Below, one piece after another: positions 1-10,689 of a stretch of DNA of 64,000 nucleotides. How positions within the stretch are numbered: the first letter of the stretch is position 1; the number at the start of each line of letters is the position of its first letter. The position numbers were made by a program, and so were the translations under genes. Origin of the DNA: Watersipora subatra (lineage: Eukaryota; Bryozoa; Gymnolaemata; Cheilostomatida; Watersiporidae); the NCBI RefSeq assembly GCF_963576615.1, contig NC_088714.1:46037772-46101771 (forward strand), read 5' to 3'. The notes under the pieces are model-generated. The model worked only from the letters and a program-made list of their open reading frames with translations, did no database searches and was not told where the DNA came from.

Positions 1-318
1 GGAACAATTACACTGTAGATTGTATTTATATACCTCAAATATTAACCTTTCATCTTGGCCCGCAAAAAGGAGCATTTTTCTGTTTTTGTTTATGTATTAT
101 TTTTAATCAATAAAGAGTTCATCATCATCACTCATGTCTGTCATTACCGTTTTTGCTATCGAAAGTCAGCGGCTGATGTTGTCAGGCAGGAAAATCAATA
201 TAGTAATCTGAAATCGATAAATTTACGTTTAGTTTGTACGTCCATTTTTAAACTTCTATTTTGTATTTCCCATCATTGGTCATTGCTTGAGAAATTTGTT
301 AGTAACATCTGGAGCAAA
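1..318. other. Upstream region of the GST-like locus
   Basis: No independent gene is visible. The GST reading frame stays open upstream to about position 55, but that extension is AT-rich and has no GST-like sequence. The methionine at 319 directly precedes the conserved N-terminal strand of the GST fold, so I take 319 as the start. A promoter or 5' UTR may lie here, but no clear TATA box or initiator could be singled out. Confidence 0.4.
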
Positions 319-1927
319 ATGGCAGTAAAGACCTACAAGTTGACTTATTTTAACCTGCGAGCAAGGAGAGAGCCTGCTAGGACTATGTTTACTAGGGCTG
401 GCCAAAAGTTTGAAAACATCAGGGTTCTGCCTCAAAACTGGGAGAATGTGAAACCAGGTAAAGTAACTAAATCTTTTTAAGGCTGTATTTGGTTTTAGCT
501 ATAGTGCTACACGATTCTTTCTAGCTGGATTACTTGTATAGATGGAAGGTTTACATTGTTAGATACTGCAAATTTTAGTTCTACAATTTCCTGTGTTTTA
601 CCAGTGCTAATATAATCGTCCTTGCTATTGTTGTTATTATTGTTATTACTTAATAACAGTAATAACAACAGTAAGAGTTACTGATAGTGGCTGATCAACT
701 AATCTTTTGATTTGACTTTATTTACTTTTCAGAAATTTCTCTTGAATTTCTTCTTATCTTACAAACGTCAAGGGGAATGATTTGTCAAACACCAGTTATT
801 AATTATTATGTTGCTGAGAAAACTGGTGAGAGATGAGATTTCAACTTTTGTAGCACATTTTAAGGTCTATTGCCTTTTCTGTTTCAACTGGTGCATAATA
901 GCATTCTGAATTTTATTACTAATGTTACCAATTACCAATATTTAAACCCACTTTTGAGTTTATAAAGTAGAGCTAATATCCAATTGCAATTGCATAATTT
1001 TCTCAACAACTGCTGTCAACGAACTGTCACTATCTACTTATCAAATAAGATAAATACGTAACAGTTGATTGGTTAGCTATCTTGGTTCATTGATTAGAAT
1101 TTATTGATTATTTAGGAAAGCACAAGAAAGTGAAACTTACATATGTCTCCGTGTTAACTTTTAATATACACGCAATAGACTCCTCTACTACAGCGATCAA
1201 CTGGCGAGCATCGCTTTTTAAATGAATAAAGAAACTCTTAAAAACTGATTATCAGAAACATTAAAAATTGTAATATGTTGTTTCGTCCACTTTTTGCTGC
1301 TACCAAATGGTTGAGATTTGATTCATTGCCTAATATCACCTGCTACATGTATATTTGTAGGTTATCTACCAGATGGTGCGTTTGAGAGGGTTCATTGTAA
1401 TTCCGTATTGCACACTCTGAATGACCTGAGTGCCTTTGTAAGCAAAAATGTCTTTTTGTCGGAACTGTGTAAGGTGAGCCTGACAGGCCTCATTACTTAA
1501 TCAAGAGTAGGAAAAGTTTGCTGAGCCTCAGAAAACCAGTTGAGATATAATACTTCGGACAGCTTATCTGAAAATAAACTTTTGAATTATTGATTTACAT
1601 GCTGTTTTCTACATGACTAAAACATTTAACTTTGACAATCCGACATTCGGTGGTATAAAACATGTTATCCGACTTATGCTTTACAGCATTATCCATCACC
1701 TGACAATATTGAAGAATTAAAGTAGCAAGCCAGATGTGAACTTAAAAAAAATACTAAGTTTATACAAGGTTTATCGAGAGAAGGAAGCAAGTTCATATTT
1801 GGTGACAAGGTAAACAAAAACCATGTGTTCCTATGAAATGCAGATTATTTACTGGCTAGTAATATACAATTACCTTGGCGCTACTCACAAATAGTTAGTC
1901 TAATGATTATAATATGAAGCAATTTTA

Positions 1928-2200
1928 GTGACTACTAGTATGGAGTTAACTTACTGACTACTAGTATGGAGTTAACTTAATGACTACTAGTATGGAGTTC
2001 CCTTAATGACTACTAGTATGGAGTTCGCTTACTGACTAATAGTAGGAAGTTCGCATACTGACTATTAGTATGGAGTTCATTCAATGACTATTAGTATAGG
2101 GGTAACTTACTGACTACTAGTATGGAGTTAACTTACTGACTACTAGTATGGAGTTAACTTACTGACTACTAGTATGGAGTTAACTCGCTGACTAGCTTCA
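1928..2200. repeat. 26-bp minisatellite in GST intron 4
   Basis: About ten degenerate head-to-tail copies of a 26-bp unit whose core is GACTACTAGTATGGAGTT. Isolated, more diverged copies continue at 2285-2310, 3180-3330 and around 3310. The scattered copies suggest that the array was longer and was split by the insertion at 2334-3165. Confidence 0.8.
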
Positions 2201-2333
2201 CTATTGGTTTGGTAGCCATTAGAACAGAGCTAGTTTAAATACTATACAATGAGGAGGTTAGGCCGGTGATTACGAAATGGATTTAATTCAGTAACTACTA
2301 GTGTGGGGCTAGTTAAGTGGTTGCAGGGGCGGA

Positions 2334-3165
2334 TCTAGGAAAAAAAGTGTGTGGTGCATAATTTATGTAATATATCTAGAGTGTAAGGGGGTGCGCGGGG
2401 AGACCCCTTTACTTGGCCCCGCGTTAGCGGAACTTTTTGAAATTTAGGCATCTTAGAATGAAGGAGAGATGTGTTTGAGCCGAAAAAAAGTGTAATTATT
2501 TATTTGCAGCAAACAAAAAGTTTAGAGGTAAAAATTGACATTAAATATGATTAATTAAATTGGTGTTTTATAATGTTTCTTATACTATGTATATCAAGAT
2601 TACATGTAAACAGAAAATTAACAAACATTTGTGCAATAAAATAAAATCAAGACAAAATCAATCACCAAACCTCAACAGCCATTTGGTTTGGCTGTGCAGA
2701 AATTAGGTATCATTTCTGCAAACTACCATAAAAAATGTTTCGTAGTATTGGCTACATAACGATGCTATTATAAAACAGACATATTAGGGCATACTTTTTT
2801 GAATTGTTGTTTTGTCACGAAAGAAATGATCCAAAGTTCGTTCTTGACCTTCCTTTTGAGACATTTTGCTTTTAAAATTGCTTGTAGTACTCCTTTCGAA
2901 AAAGTTGTGGCTCAATTGGAGATGTTTATTGGGACCACTCTTATTTGTTTATGAGCTAAACAAATTCAGGTCAATGTTATTAAAACTGGTTCATTATAAC
3001 GAGCACTACTAGGCCGTTTTTGTTCATTTCCTCCCAAAGCAAGTTCTCAGAGAAATGAATTGTAATTTACTCACTTCTTGATGGATTTTAAATCTTTTTT
3101 TTTAATTTTTTGCCATATTTATGGTGGTGCATTTGCACCATATGCACCACAGTAGATCTGCCCCG
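2334..3165. mobile_element. Non-autonomous TIR element (hAT-like MITE) in GST intron 4
   Basis: The left end reads CAGGGGCGGATCTAGG followed by GTGGTGCAT. The right end, read on the other strand, gives GGGGCAGATCTACTGTGGTGCAT-like sequence, so the termini are inverted repeats. Flanks end in TGGTTG on the left and begin GGGTTG on the right, compatible with a partly decayed target duplication. There is no transposase ORF. Length is about 832 bp. The hAT assignment rests on the CAGGGGCGGAT-type terminus and is tentative. Confidence 0.6.
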
Positions 3166-4344
3166 GGTTGCCAGCATGAAGTTAGTTTTTTATTATTAAC
3201 ATAGAAATAGTTGAGTGCAGAATTAATTGACTGACAACTAGCATGGATATAATTCAGTGACTACTGCAAACAGATTGGCTATTTACAAACACTACCATGG
3301 AAATAGTTCAGTAGCTACTAGTATAATTAATTCAGAGACTTCGTTTGAAATTGCTTAGTTGAGTTGTTACATAAATTAGATATTTAACTACAAAAAATTA
3401 TTATTAACAATCTGTTCATGCAATAATAAAGTAATTACACCGATGTAACATTATTATTGATACAATTTTTACCGTTAGAGCAAAACCAAGGAATTTACAT
3501 ACATATTTTGGTTACCATTTCTACTTGAATTTCCTGTTTAATTCCAAAATATACATCTTAATAGCTGTTATTATCATGGTTATATATAGTTTACTTAGCT
3601 AATAAAGATATTCTCACAGGGCTCACAAATGTAAAAAAAATTCTCTCAAGCTTTCTCTAAAGTTATCCTCCAACTTGAAATCGTTGCAGATGACGGCTGC
3701 TGATATCACCACGTTCTGCAGTTGGATGCTGATAAAGCTTGTTTTTCCCTGGTCTGAATTTAATAATGACTGGCTGAACAAAGTCATGGAAAACATGGAA
3801 ACTGATCCCAAGTTTGCCAAATACCTTCAGGATTGACCTGGCGACATCCTTTCTTGAGCAGCCACATAAGGAGATGTACCAAATTGCGCTGCTGAGTCAT
3901 TGCTGCCTATATGTTAGCCAGAAACATGAGGTCAAGCGAGTGTATTTGTTTTTTTATTTAGTTTAACAAGGAAGATTCTTTGAACCTGAACTTGAGGATT
4001 TCTTCTTTTATGGAAATTGATTTTTAAACTGATTTAATATACTTGAACCATGCTCAGTCTATTGTACAGGCTTCAAATGAGTCGCATGACCCCTTCATGA
4101 TCCTCTCTTTTAGATGTCTCAGCAGTACATATTTTATAATTATGCAAATTACCACGATATCAACCAGTTTCTGTAGCACAGGTCATGTTAGGTGTAAAGT
4201 ATTGTAATATTTATTACTTTATAAGACCAATTATACTTGGTGTGCTAGAGTGGTATGGAGGATGATGTTCAAATAGAATGATTCTTGTTTAATGAGAGAT
4301 GTATACTTACCGAATGCTGCGGAACACAACTCTCAGCATTATCT

Positions 4345-4744
4345 ACATGTATATATATATTTCTCAAACTATGTCCGTATGTGTATTCTAGGTTTGATTG
4401 TCCGGCTATAGCAATTATTAAAATAGTTGTAGCTGGACAACAATTCAGACGCAAAGTCATGGCTTACCGCCATTAGAAGACTATCTTATTAAGCAGCTTA
4501 CTAGAATTTTCCATTGGCAATGTGCCTGGCTAACCGCTTGAAAGTTACAGTTGTTTGACAAAGTTTTAAAACCTTTACAGTTGTTTTTATTTTTCTCTTA
4601 ATTTACTTCAACTACACAAAACACTTCTCTCATGGTATGTAATTTGAAAGTTAGAATGGGAAATGTTGTTATATATTAAATGCAAATCAATTTTCTGTCC
4701 AAAGACTTTTTTATTACTCGGGCAACGCCGGGTAGCACAGCTAG
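4345..4744 (+). mobile_element. Non-autonomous Helitron-like element, 3' end with hairpin and CTAG
   Basis: The 3' end has a short GC hairpin (CTCGGG CAAC GCCGGG, about 4718-4733) followed by CTAG at 4741-4744 and then T, the canonical Helitron 3' terminus inserted before T. The last 180 bp match the element ending at 15519 almost base for base, and the segment CATTGGCAATGTGCC at about 4513 recurs at about 16184. The upstream part (TTTCTCAAACTATGTCCG ... GTCCGGCTATAGC) matches the 5' module of related copies. The exact 5' end is not resolved. Confidence 0.65.
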
Positions 4745-5307
4745 TATATTCATATAGGGTAAATATTCTTGCACCAGTTGCCTAAACATTAATTAAACAG
4801 ACAATAACAAAGGCAAAAATAATGGAAAGCACAAAATAAATTGAGGGTAACGAGAAGATTTTTAATGTTACACATGGAAGTTTAGAGATTACATAATAGT
4901 GCTAGATTACTTTGGAAGTCTATTTAATAAAATGGCTTTAAAGTTTGCTATTTATTGTAAACTTATGACCACGTAGAACTGAACCCTCTGAGCTCCTTCA
5001 TGATTGCTAGCAGCAACACGGAAGAAGTTTAGTGATGACAGCATGGAAGCAATGAGCATCAGCTAAACAAGAGAAACTGATAAAAACCACAACTAAATAC
5101 AAGATAAAAATACTCTACCAATAGTGCGTAAAAACATATTTGTTTATCACCCTCATAGACCTCTACATCGAACGACATGAGAGTAATATTACATTACTCC
5201 ATACAACGGCAGCTTAAAATTTGCAACAAGCCTGAATACTAACTTCATGTGTTCAGCTGGTGATTCGAACTGAACTTAGAGAGCGCGAAGTTTGAGTTGA
5301 CCACTAG

Positions 5308-5665
5308 CGAGCATCGACAAGCCCTAGGGTGCTCACTCTCTTCTATTCGTTCCCAAGGGCTAGTCTGAAATGTTATAAAATGCACCTTTTCCACTGACTT
5401 ACACATTAATAAAAAACTACCCTTTATCAATTCATCACCACAGATTGATTGCTCCCTTTTTTGCTCATGAATACCCCTTTCCACTGTGTGGAACTCAATG
5501 AGACAGGTTTGACCCCTATCCACTGCACCAAACTAAAAAAACAGCCTTTTTTATGAAAACACTCTAGAGTGTCTGGGCACCAAAAACACTCCTAAATCAT
5601 GCTTTTTTCGTCGAGCCCTTGGGTATCAATAGAAGAGAGTGAACCCCTGGGTGACAAGCATGGCA
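5308..5665. repeat. Foldback (inverted-repeat) element
   Basis: The left arm (CATCGACAAGCCCTAGGGTG then CACTCTCTTCTATTC) is the inverted counterpart of the right arm near 5610-5660 (GTCGAGCCCTTGGGTATC, GAAGAGAGTGAACCCCTGGG). The arms are about 45-50 bp and imperfect, around about 260 bp of unique sequence. It is a small MITE or foldback relic; the family is not recognised. The ORF on the minus strand here has no domain features and is treated as chance. Confidence 0.5.
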
Positions 5666-6257
5666 GCGTCAAACGCTGTCGGCATCAAACTTATTTGTAA
5701 AAGTGTTGCGTAAGCTGTTTAATCAGCAGAGCCATACATAACATTTTCATCCGAGTCGTCAACATTGTTATCACTGGATTATCATGCAGCCTTGACTGCA
5801 AATGCAGTGAGGTGAAAGTGATTACCAGAGCTGACCACAGAGAGGCTGCTATCTAAGCTTTTACAGAAAAGAAACTTGAAAAGCTCCAACTCTGTTTGAC
5901 TGTGTAAAGCTAAAGGGTACACTGTGTATGGCTAGTACGGTCTACCAAGGTAGCTCTGCAAAGCCACTTGATGCAGTGAAACAAACATCTCTAGAATAGA
6001 TAATCGAATACTACTATAGGGCTGAAAGAATAAAAGTTCATGAACAACAAGTTATAATATTATTCTCTAGTAAATTATGAATTTCAACTCTTTATAAAAC
6101 GCTTTCATATTCTACAAGCCTATGAATATCAAGCACCCTACCAGTCTTGTACTAGATTAATAAAACTTTAGGGCTTGTCATAACTTGCAAAGCTTATACA
6201 CTTCTATCAGTGAAAAAAGAATGTTTTTCAAGTTTACCCTAACAGTATCAGTGAATT

Positions 6258-6939
6258 CTATTTGCGGCTCTTTCATCCCCTCGCTGCGGCTCCCTCTGAC
6301 TTTGGATTTTTTTTCATTTTTCCTTTTTTCACCATATGCCAAGTAATTCATAAAAATAAAGAAGTTTTATCACTAGAGTTTGTAACACAATTTAAAAAAT
6401 TGTAACTATGGTAATAAATCAAACATCGTCGCTTGCTATGTGTCATTATTTATGCGCCAATAAAACCGCCAAAATTACACCAGCCGCCACGCCACTTCTG
6501 CATTTTTTACCCCGGGTAGGCAAATTTTGGCGAATACTAAGAAAAGAAAAGTGACAGAGGAAAATAGAACAATTAATCCTACGTGAGCTGATTCGTTTGC
6601 TTTCACTGCTGGTGAGACTGGTTAACCAGTTTGCTTAATATGTAATGAGAAATTTGCATTTGCCTTACACTCAAGTTATTATTAGCTATTTTATTGTTCT
6701 TTTCAAAAGTTTAATTTTGTTTTCTTAGCAGTTAAATCATTATACATGCTACGCCTTTTCATTTTATGGTGTAAACATGGTATACATGTACAAGCATTAA
6801 AAGCTAAACAAAATGTTACATGTAGTATTTATTTTTTATTTATTTAAAATATCAAAAGGGGTTTGTGGCTCCCACTGCATTATTTTCTGCGGAAATGAGT
6901 CCAAATGGCTCTTTGAGTGGAAAAGATTGCAGACCCCTG
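6258..6939. mobile_element. hAT-like transposon remnant
   Basis: The right end reads GCTCTTTGAGTGG ... GCAGACCCCTG. On the opposite strand this is CAGGGGTCTGCAATC...CACTCAAAGAGCCA, a terminus typical of hAT elements. The left part carries GCGGCTCTTTCATCCCC, a likely degenerate partner. No transposase frame and no clear target duplication were found, so the left border is approximate. Confidence 0.45.
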
Positions 6940-7450
6940 GTCTAGGCTGTCATAAAAAAGAATAATTTGTCTTAATGTGAACATGAAACCTTTTGAGTAA
7001 AAGAAACTGTCCTATATGTAGTACCTTCAAGGTCATTCAAGGTCACAGCTAGGCACGATTACAATCAAAAATGGGAGGAAGGTGTAAAGATTAGCTACAG
7101 ACAATTTATAGCAATTTTGCTGGGCAAATAGACGAATGCCATCGTGTATAATTATGTAGAAGTTTAGCAGACCGTAGGTGGGAAACTCTGCCGAACTGCC
7201 GTAGTGAGTAGAAATGGCTGAGACAAATTTTTCATCGAGCATCTCTGTGCCAAACCTGAGCACGCGTATGGCAAAGCTGATCAAAAATACTATCATCATG
7301 AATATTGCTGTGAACTTGAACCGCGGGTCTAAAAATATTGCATATTATTTGATGTAAAGACAACCAGGCAGTAACATATTTGATATATAGCATGGCTGAC
7401 AGCTTGTTTAGATAGATGATAAGATGGATCATCTGACTAACTGAAAAGAT

Positions 7451-8193
7451 ATAGTTAGTTATAGAGATGGTAGAGTTAGTTATAGAGTCTGTAGAGTTAG
7501 TTATAGAGACTGTAGAGTGAGTTATAGAGATGGTAGAGTTAGTTATAGAGACGGTAGAGTTAGTTATAGAGACGGCATAGTTAGTTATAGAGACGGTAGA
7601 GTTAGTTATAGAGATGGTAGAGTTAGTTATAGGGATGGTAGAGTTAGTTATAGAGATGGTAGAGTTAGTTATAGAGTTGGTAGAGTTATAGTTATAGAGG
7701 TGGTAGAGTTAGTTATAGAGACGGCATAGTTAGTTATAGAGACGGTAGAGTTAGTTATAGGGATGGTAGAGTTAGTTATAGAGATGGTAGAGTTAGTTAT
7801 AGAGACGGTAGAGTTAGTTATAGAGGTGGTGTAGTTAGTTATAAAGATGGTAGAGTTAGTTATAGAGATGGTAGAGTTAGTTATACAGATGGTAGAGTTA
7901 GTTATAGAGACGGTAGAGTTAGTTATAGAGACGGTAGAGTTAGTTATAGAGACGGTAGAGTTAGTTATAGAGGTGGTGTAGTTAGTTATAAAGATGGTAG
8001 AGTTAGTTATAGAGATGGTAGAGTTAGTTATACAGATGGTAGAGTTAGTTATAGAGACGGTAGAGTTAGTTATAGAGACGGTAGAGTTAGTTATAGAGAT
8101 GGTAGAGTTAGTTATAGAGACGGTAGAGTTAGTTATAAAGATGGTAGAGTTAGTTATAGAGAAGGTAGAGTTAGTTATAGAGACGGTAGAGTT
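7451..8193. repeat. 21-bp minisatellite with a higher-order 147-bp repeat
   Basis: About 35 tandem copies of a 21-bp unit, AGTTAGTTATAGAGACGGTAG with A/G and C/T variants. The variant string GAGGTGGTGTAGTTAG occurs at 7823 and again at 7970, 147 bp (seven units) apart, and the units after each occurrence match. This indicates duplication of a seven-unit block. Because 21 is a multiple of three, long ORFs appear (SYRDGRV and VELVIET repeats); they have no start context, splice context or homology and are not called as genes. Confidence 0.9.
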
Positions 8194-8284
8194 CTTTTTA
8201 ATATTTGAAAATATGTCTACAATATTTTTAAGTAGGGCATATAACCGCTTAAATTGTGTGACAAATTTAGTTTGGAATGGAATA

Positions 8285-9635
8285 GCAAACCTATTTTACA
8301 TCATGAAACATATTGCAATGTGACCGCCTGTGTAATTAAATGGTCATTCCTGATATAACTGTTAGAAAATACTTTTTTAGCTAACTCATAGACAGCCATT
8401 GCATATTTTGCATTCAAACCAGGTGCTAGCCATTCTTTAATGTCTTTCAATACCTGAAAAAAACTTATGGCACTGATAACAAAATGAGATAGCGTTTAAA
8501 GAGGTAGTGGTGGATTAAAATTGGCTCTTGTAATACAAATTTTTTTATAAATATTTGTACCTGAACATAATCCAATTTTTTTCTTTTTGACATTAATACG
8601 TATAAAAGTGGCACTTGCTTGCTGAAGCATCTTTGTCTTATGAAGGCATTGATTGTTAGCAGCTGCTCAAAAGGCTTTTTCACACACTTGAAGGTTCCTT
8701 CCAAATACAGTGTTCTTGACATTTTAGTTGATCTAGCCGTTAGTGGAAAATATTAAGCGCCTTTCACTATCAATTTGAATGTCCACCCGCGAGAAGTTTT
8801 TTGGTATGGCATCAAGTATAAGCTAAAAAATATTTTAGATACTGTTTTGATGTTCGTGTCACAGTTCGATTACCATATTACATTTTCAGATTACCAACTT
8901 CAATTTGCAAAATTAAAAGAGGAGTGAAGTTAGTTTTTCCAAGCAGCAGTACACTCAATAAGATTAATTATTTATAACCGATTTTTTTAATTAAGGCCGG
9001 TTATCTTAATTCTATATAAAAATTATATATGGTAAAATTCTAGACTGACTCACCTCGGAATATTTTAATTTTGGATATTTTGGTCCGCATATCTTTCTTA
9101 TTTTATTGTCCATCCTAATTAAATTTCATTTTGAAAGACTGCTGCTGGTTGCACATTTTGTCATAAATTCTTTTAAGTTGTTGTCTATCATCGAGGTAGC
9201 ACTCGAGAAAGGTTTCAGTTTTGCTTCTTTAATTTATAATATCAGTCAGAGTCATGTACAGCATTTTTATAGGCTAATCTTTAGTATGAAAAGTTTCAGC
9301 CAAACGTTACATTAAATAAGTTTTGAGGATTATTAATGAGATTGAGTGCCTCTATCGTTACTTCTCTTACCTTAGTTATTAAAGCGGTTCGCTCTTGTAG
9401 GTATTCTTGTGATAGACACGTGTGTAAGCCAGATACCTTGTGTGCAAATTTAAAACTGTTACTCTGGGTGACCTTAGCTCTGCATTCTTTTCGTTTGCTA
9501 CAAATCCATTAGACTGCCTTTCTACCATCCATATTTTTGTAAGTTTTATTGACGACATAGCTGTACCCATACGATGACACAAATATATCTCCTTGCTGCT
9601 TGCTCCTGGCTGGATAAATCTCATACTTCACCGCG
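8285..9635 (-). pseudogene. Decayed FLYWCH zinc finger + MULE transposase gene
   Basis: Read right to left. The exon at about 9371-9635 encodes a FLYWCH-type zinc finger: YGYSYVVNKTYKN, then WICSKRKECRAKVT. The codon before WIC, which should be the family's Tyr, is TAA (9509-9511), an in-frame stop. The next exon, about 8571-8722, encodes the start of a MULE transposase core: LEGTFKCVKKPFEQLL, KQVPLLYVLMSKRKKLDYVQ. The usual DGTFK Asp is Glu here. GTACAA at its end splices in phase to about 8453 leftwards (VLKDIKEWLAP), which continues the MULE pattern for some 55 codons to a stop. The remaining catalytic acid and the C/H motif are absent. FLYWCH + MULE is a known combination in Mutator-like elements and in domesticated genes derived from them. 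Two lesions make this a dead copy. No TIRs were identified. Confidence 0.7.
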
Positions 9636-9699
9636 CTAGAAAAATAAGCTTCAGTTATAGTTATCTTTTTATAAACCAACACCAAATTCTCAAACATGT

Positions 9700-10616
9700 G
9701 AGACGAAACAACTCCATGTACATTACATTACCGCAGTGAAAATATAACACATGTAAATGGTATATAGTGTTTCTATTTCTGTTTCAGTTCTGCTCTCCGC
9801 TGATTTCTCGGATGATTTTGGTACCACCTGACAGCATGACTACGTAAATGTTCATCTCAATCAATGCTAGACAATGAGTCCATAGTTTGAATCGATTTAG
9901 AAATTTTGTGCCTTTAGACATCAAATTTGTATTTTCTTTTATATATAGTTGATAAGTGAATACCGCATACATTATTGTGTAGTTAGTATATGAAAACCAC
10001 TCATTGTCGTAATGATGATTTATTAAAGAAGTGATAGATTTTGCTGTCATATTTATTGTACTGTTATTGCTAATAATAATTATATTTGTTTAGGCTTGTA
10101 TCATCAATGTCACTGCCGGTAAAGTCATTAGGTCCTGGATCAAGATGCATAATTGATGAAGAGGAATTTGACCTGCTATAAACAAAGTGATACTATCATA
10201 TTATATGCTGTGCTATTAATACATGTATTATTAATTATGAAAGAGAGATGCTTAATTAATGATAGTAACAGTCTTGTGTTTACTATAATTAATCTTCACT
10301 GGTCAGACAATTATATATACATGAAGATACATAAAGAATGTAAATATCATGACCTTCCAAGATTGTCTCTCCTACAAACGGTAGACTGTGTACTTACAAG
10401 CTACAGACGAATCCAAACAAAATGACTGCACCTTCAAGCAGTTAGATACTACTATTTATATCTAAGCAATTGGCACACTTGAAAGTAGACAGACAGGCAG
10501 CTAGTCTAACAATGACACAAGGTGTTTAATAAATACTAAAGGCCCTAGGTAGAGCGTAACGTCTTTCAGCACGTACTGATGCAAATAGTTAGTCACTTCT
10601 TGAGATAAGATGATCT
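9700..10616. other. Intergenic stretch before the receptor gene
   Basis: AT-rich sequence with only short ORFs that show no domain pattern. The receptor promoter presumably lies here, since the signal-peptide exon starts at 10617, but no promoter element can be supported. Confidence 0.3.
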
Positions 10617-10689
10617 ATGAACAACTTATCAGGATACTCGTATGTAGAGCTATTCTTACTGTTGTTATCACTCTTATATTACAAGGTTA
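10617..10689 (+). CDS. Probable signal-peptide exon of the receptor
   Basis: ATG at 10617 opens MNNLSGYSYVELFLLLLSLL, a short polar start followed by a run of Leu/Phe, a typical secretory signal core. The frame stays open to AAGGTTA, and a GTATTA donor at 10690 leaves phase 1, exactly what the acceptor at 10845/10846 needs. The next intron is only 156 bp. This start was chosen because the frame-open ATG at 10806 gives no signal sequence. A competing donor one codon earlier (GTTAGT at 10686) would leave the wrong phase. Confidence 0.55.

Larger units (their letters stand above)
319..3836 (+). pseudogene. Sigma-class glutathione S-transferase (prostaglandin-D-synthase-like), five exons, one in-frame stop
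   Basis: Exons read by eye: 319-457, 733-825, 1361-1473, 1687-1809 and 3690-3836, all with GT/AG borders and matching phases (1,1,0,0), about 204 codons, the usual sigma-GST length. Exon 1 starts MAVKTYKLTYFNLRARREPA, the sigma N-terminus with its catalytic Tyr in the YFNLR strand. Exon 2 ends the thioredoxin-like domain (QTPVINYYVAEKTG; the usual QS glutathione-binding pair is QT). Exon 5 gives the C-terminal helices (AADITTFCSW ... KFAKYLQD, then TGA at 3834). Two defects: exon 4 has TAG at 1723-1725 between EELK and QARCELKK, and exon 2 reads FLLIL where the family has a cis-proline (xPxL). An active enzyme would conjugate glutathione to electrophiles or isomerise prostaglandin H2 in the cytosol. 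The intact splice sites argue for recent inactivation; a sequencing error at the TAG cannot be excluded. Confidence 0.8.

Noticed and set aside
7517..8323. ORFs with SYRDGRV and VELVIET repeats
   Set aside because: They are products of the 21-bp minisatellite, with no initiation or splice context.
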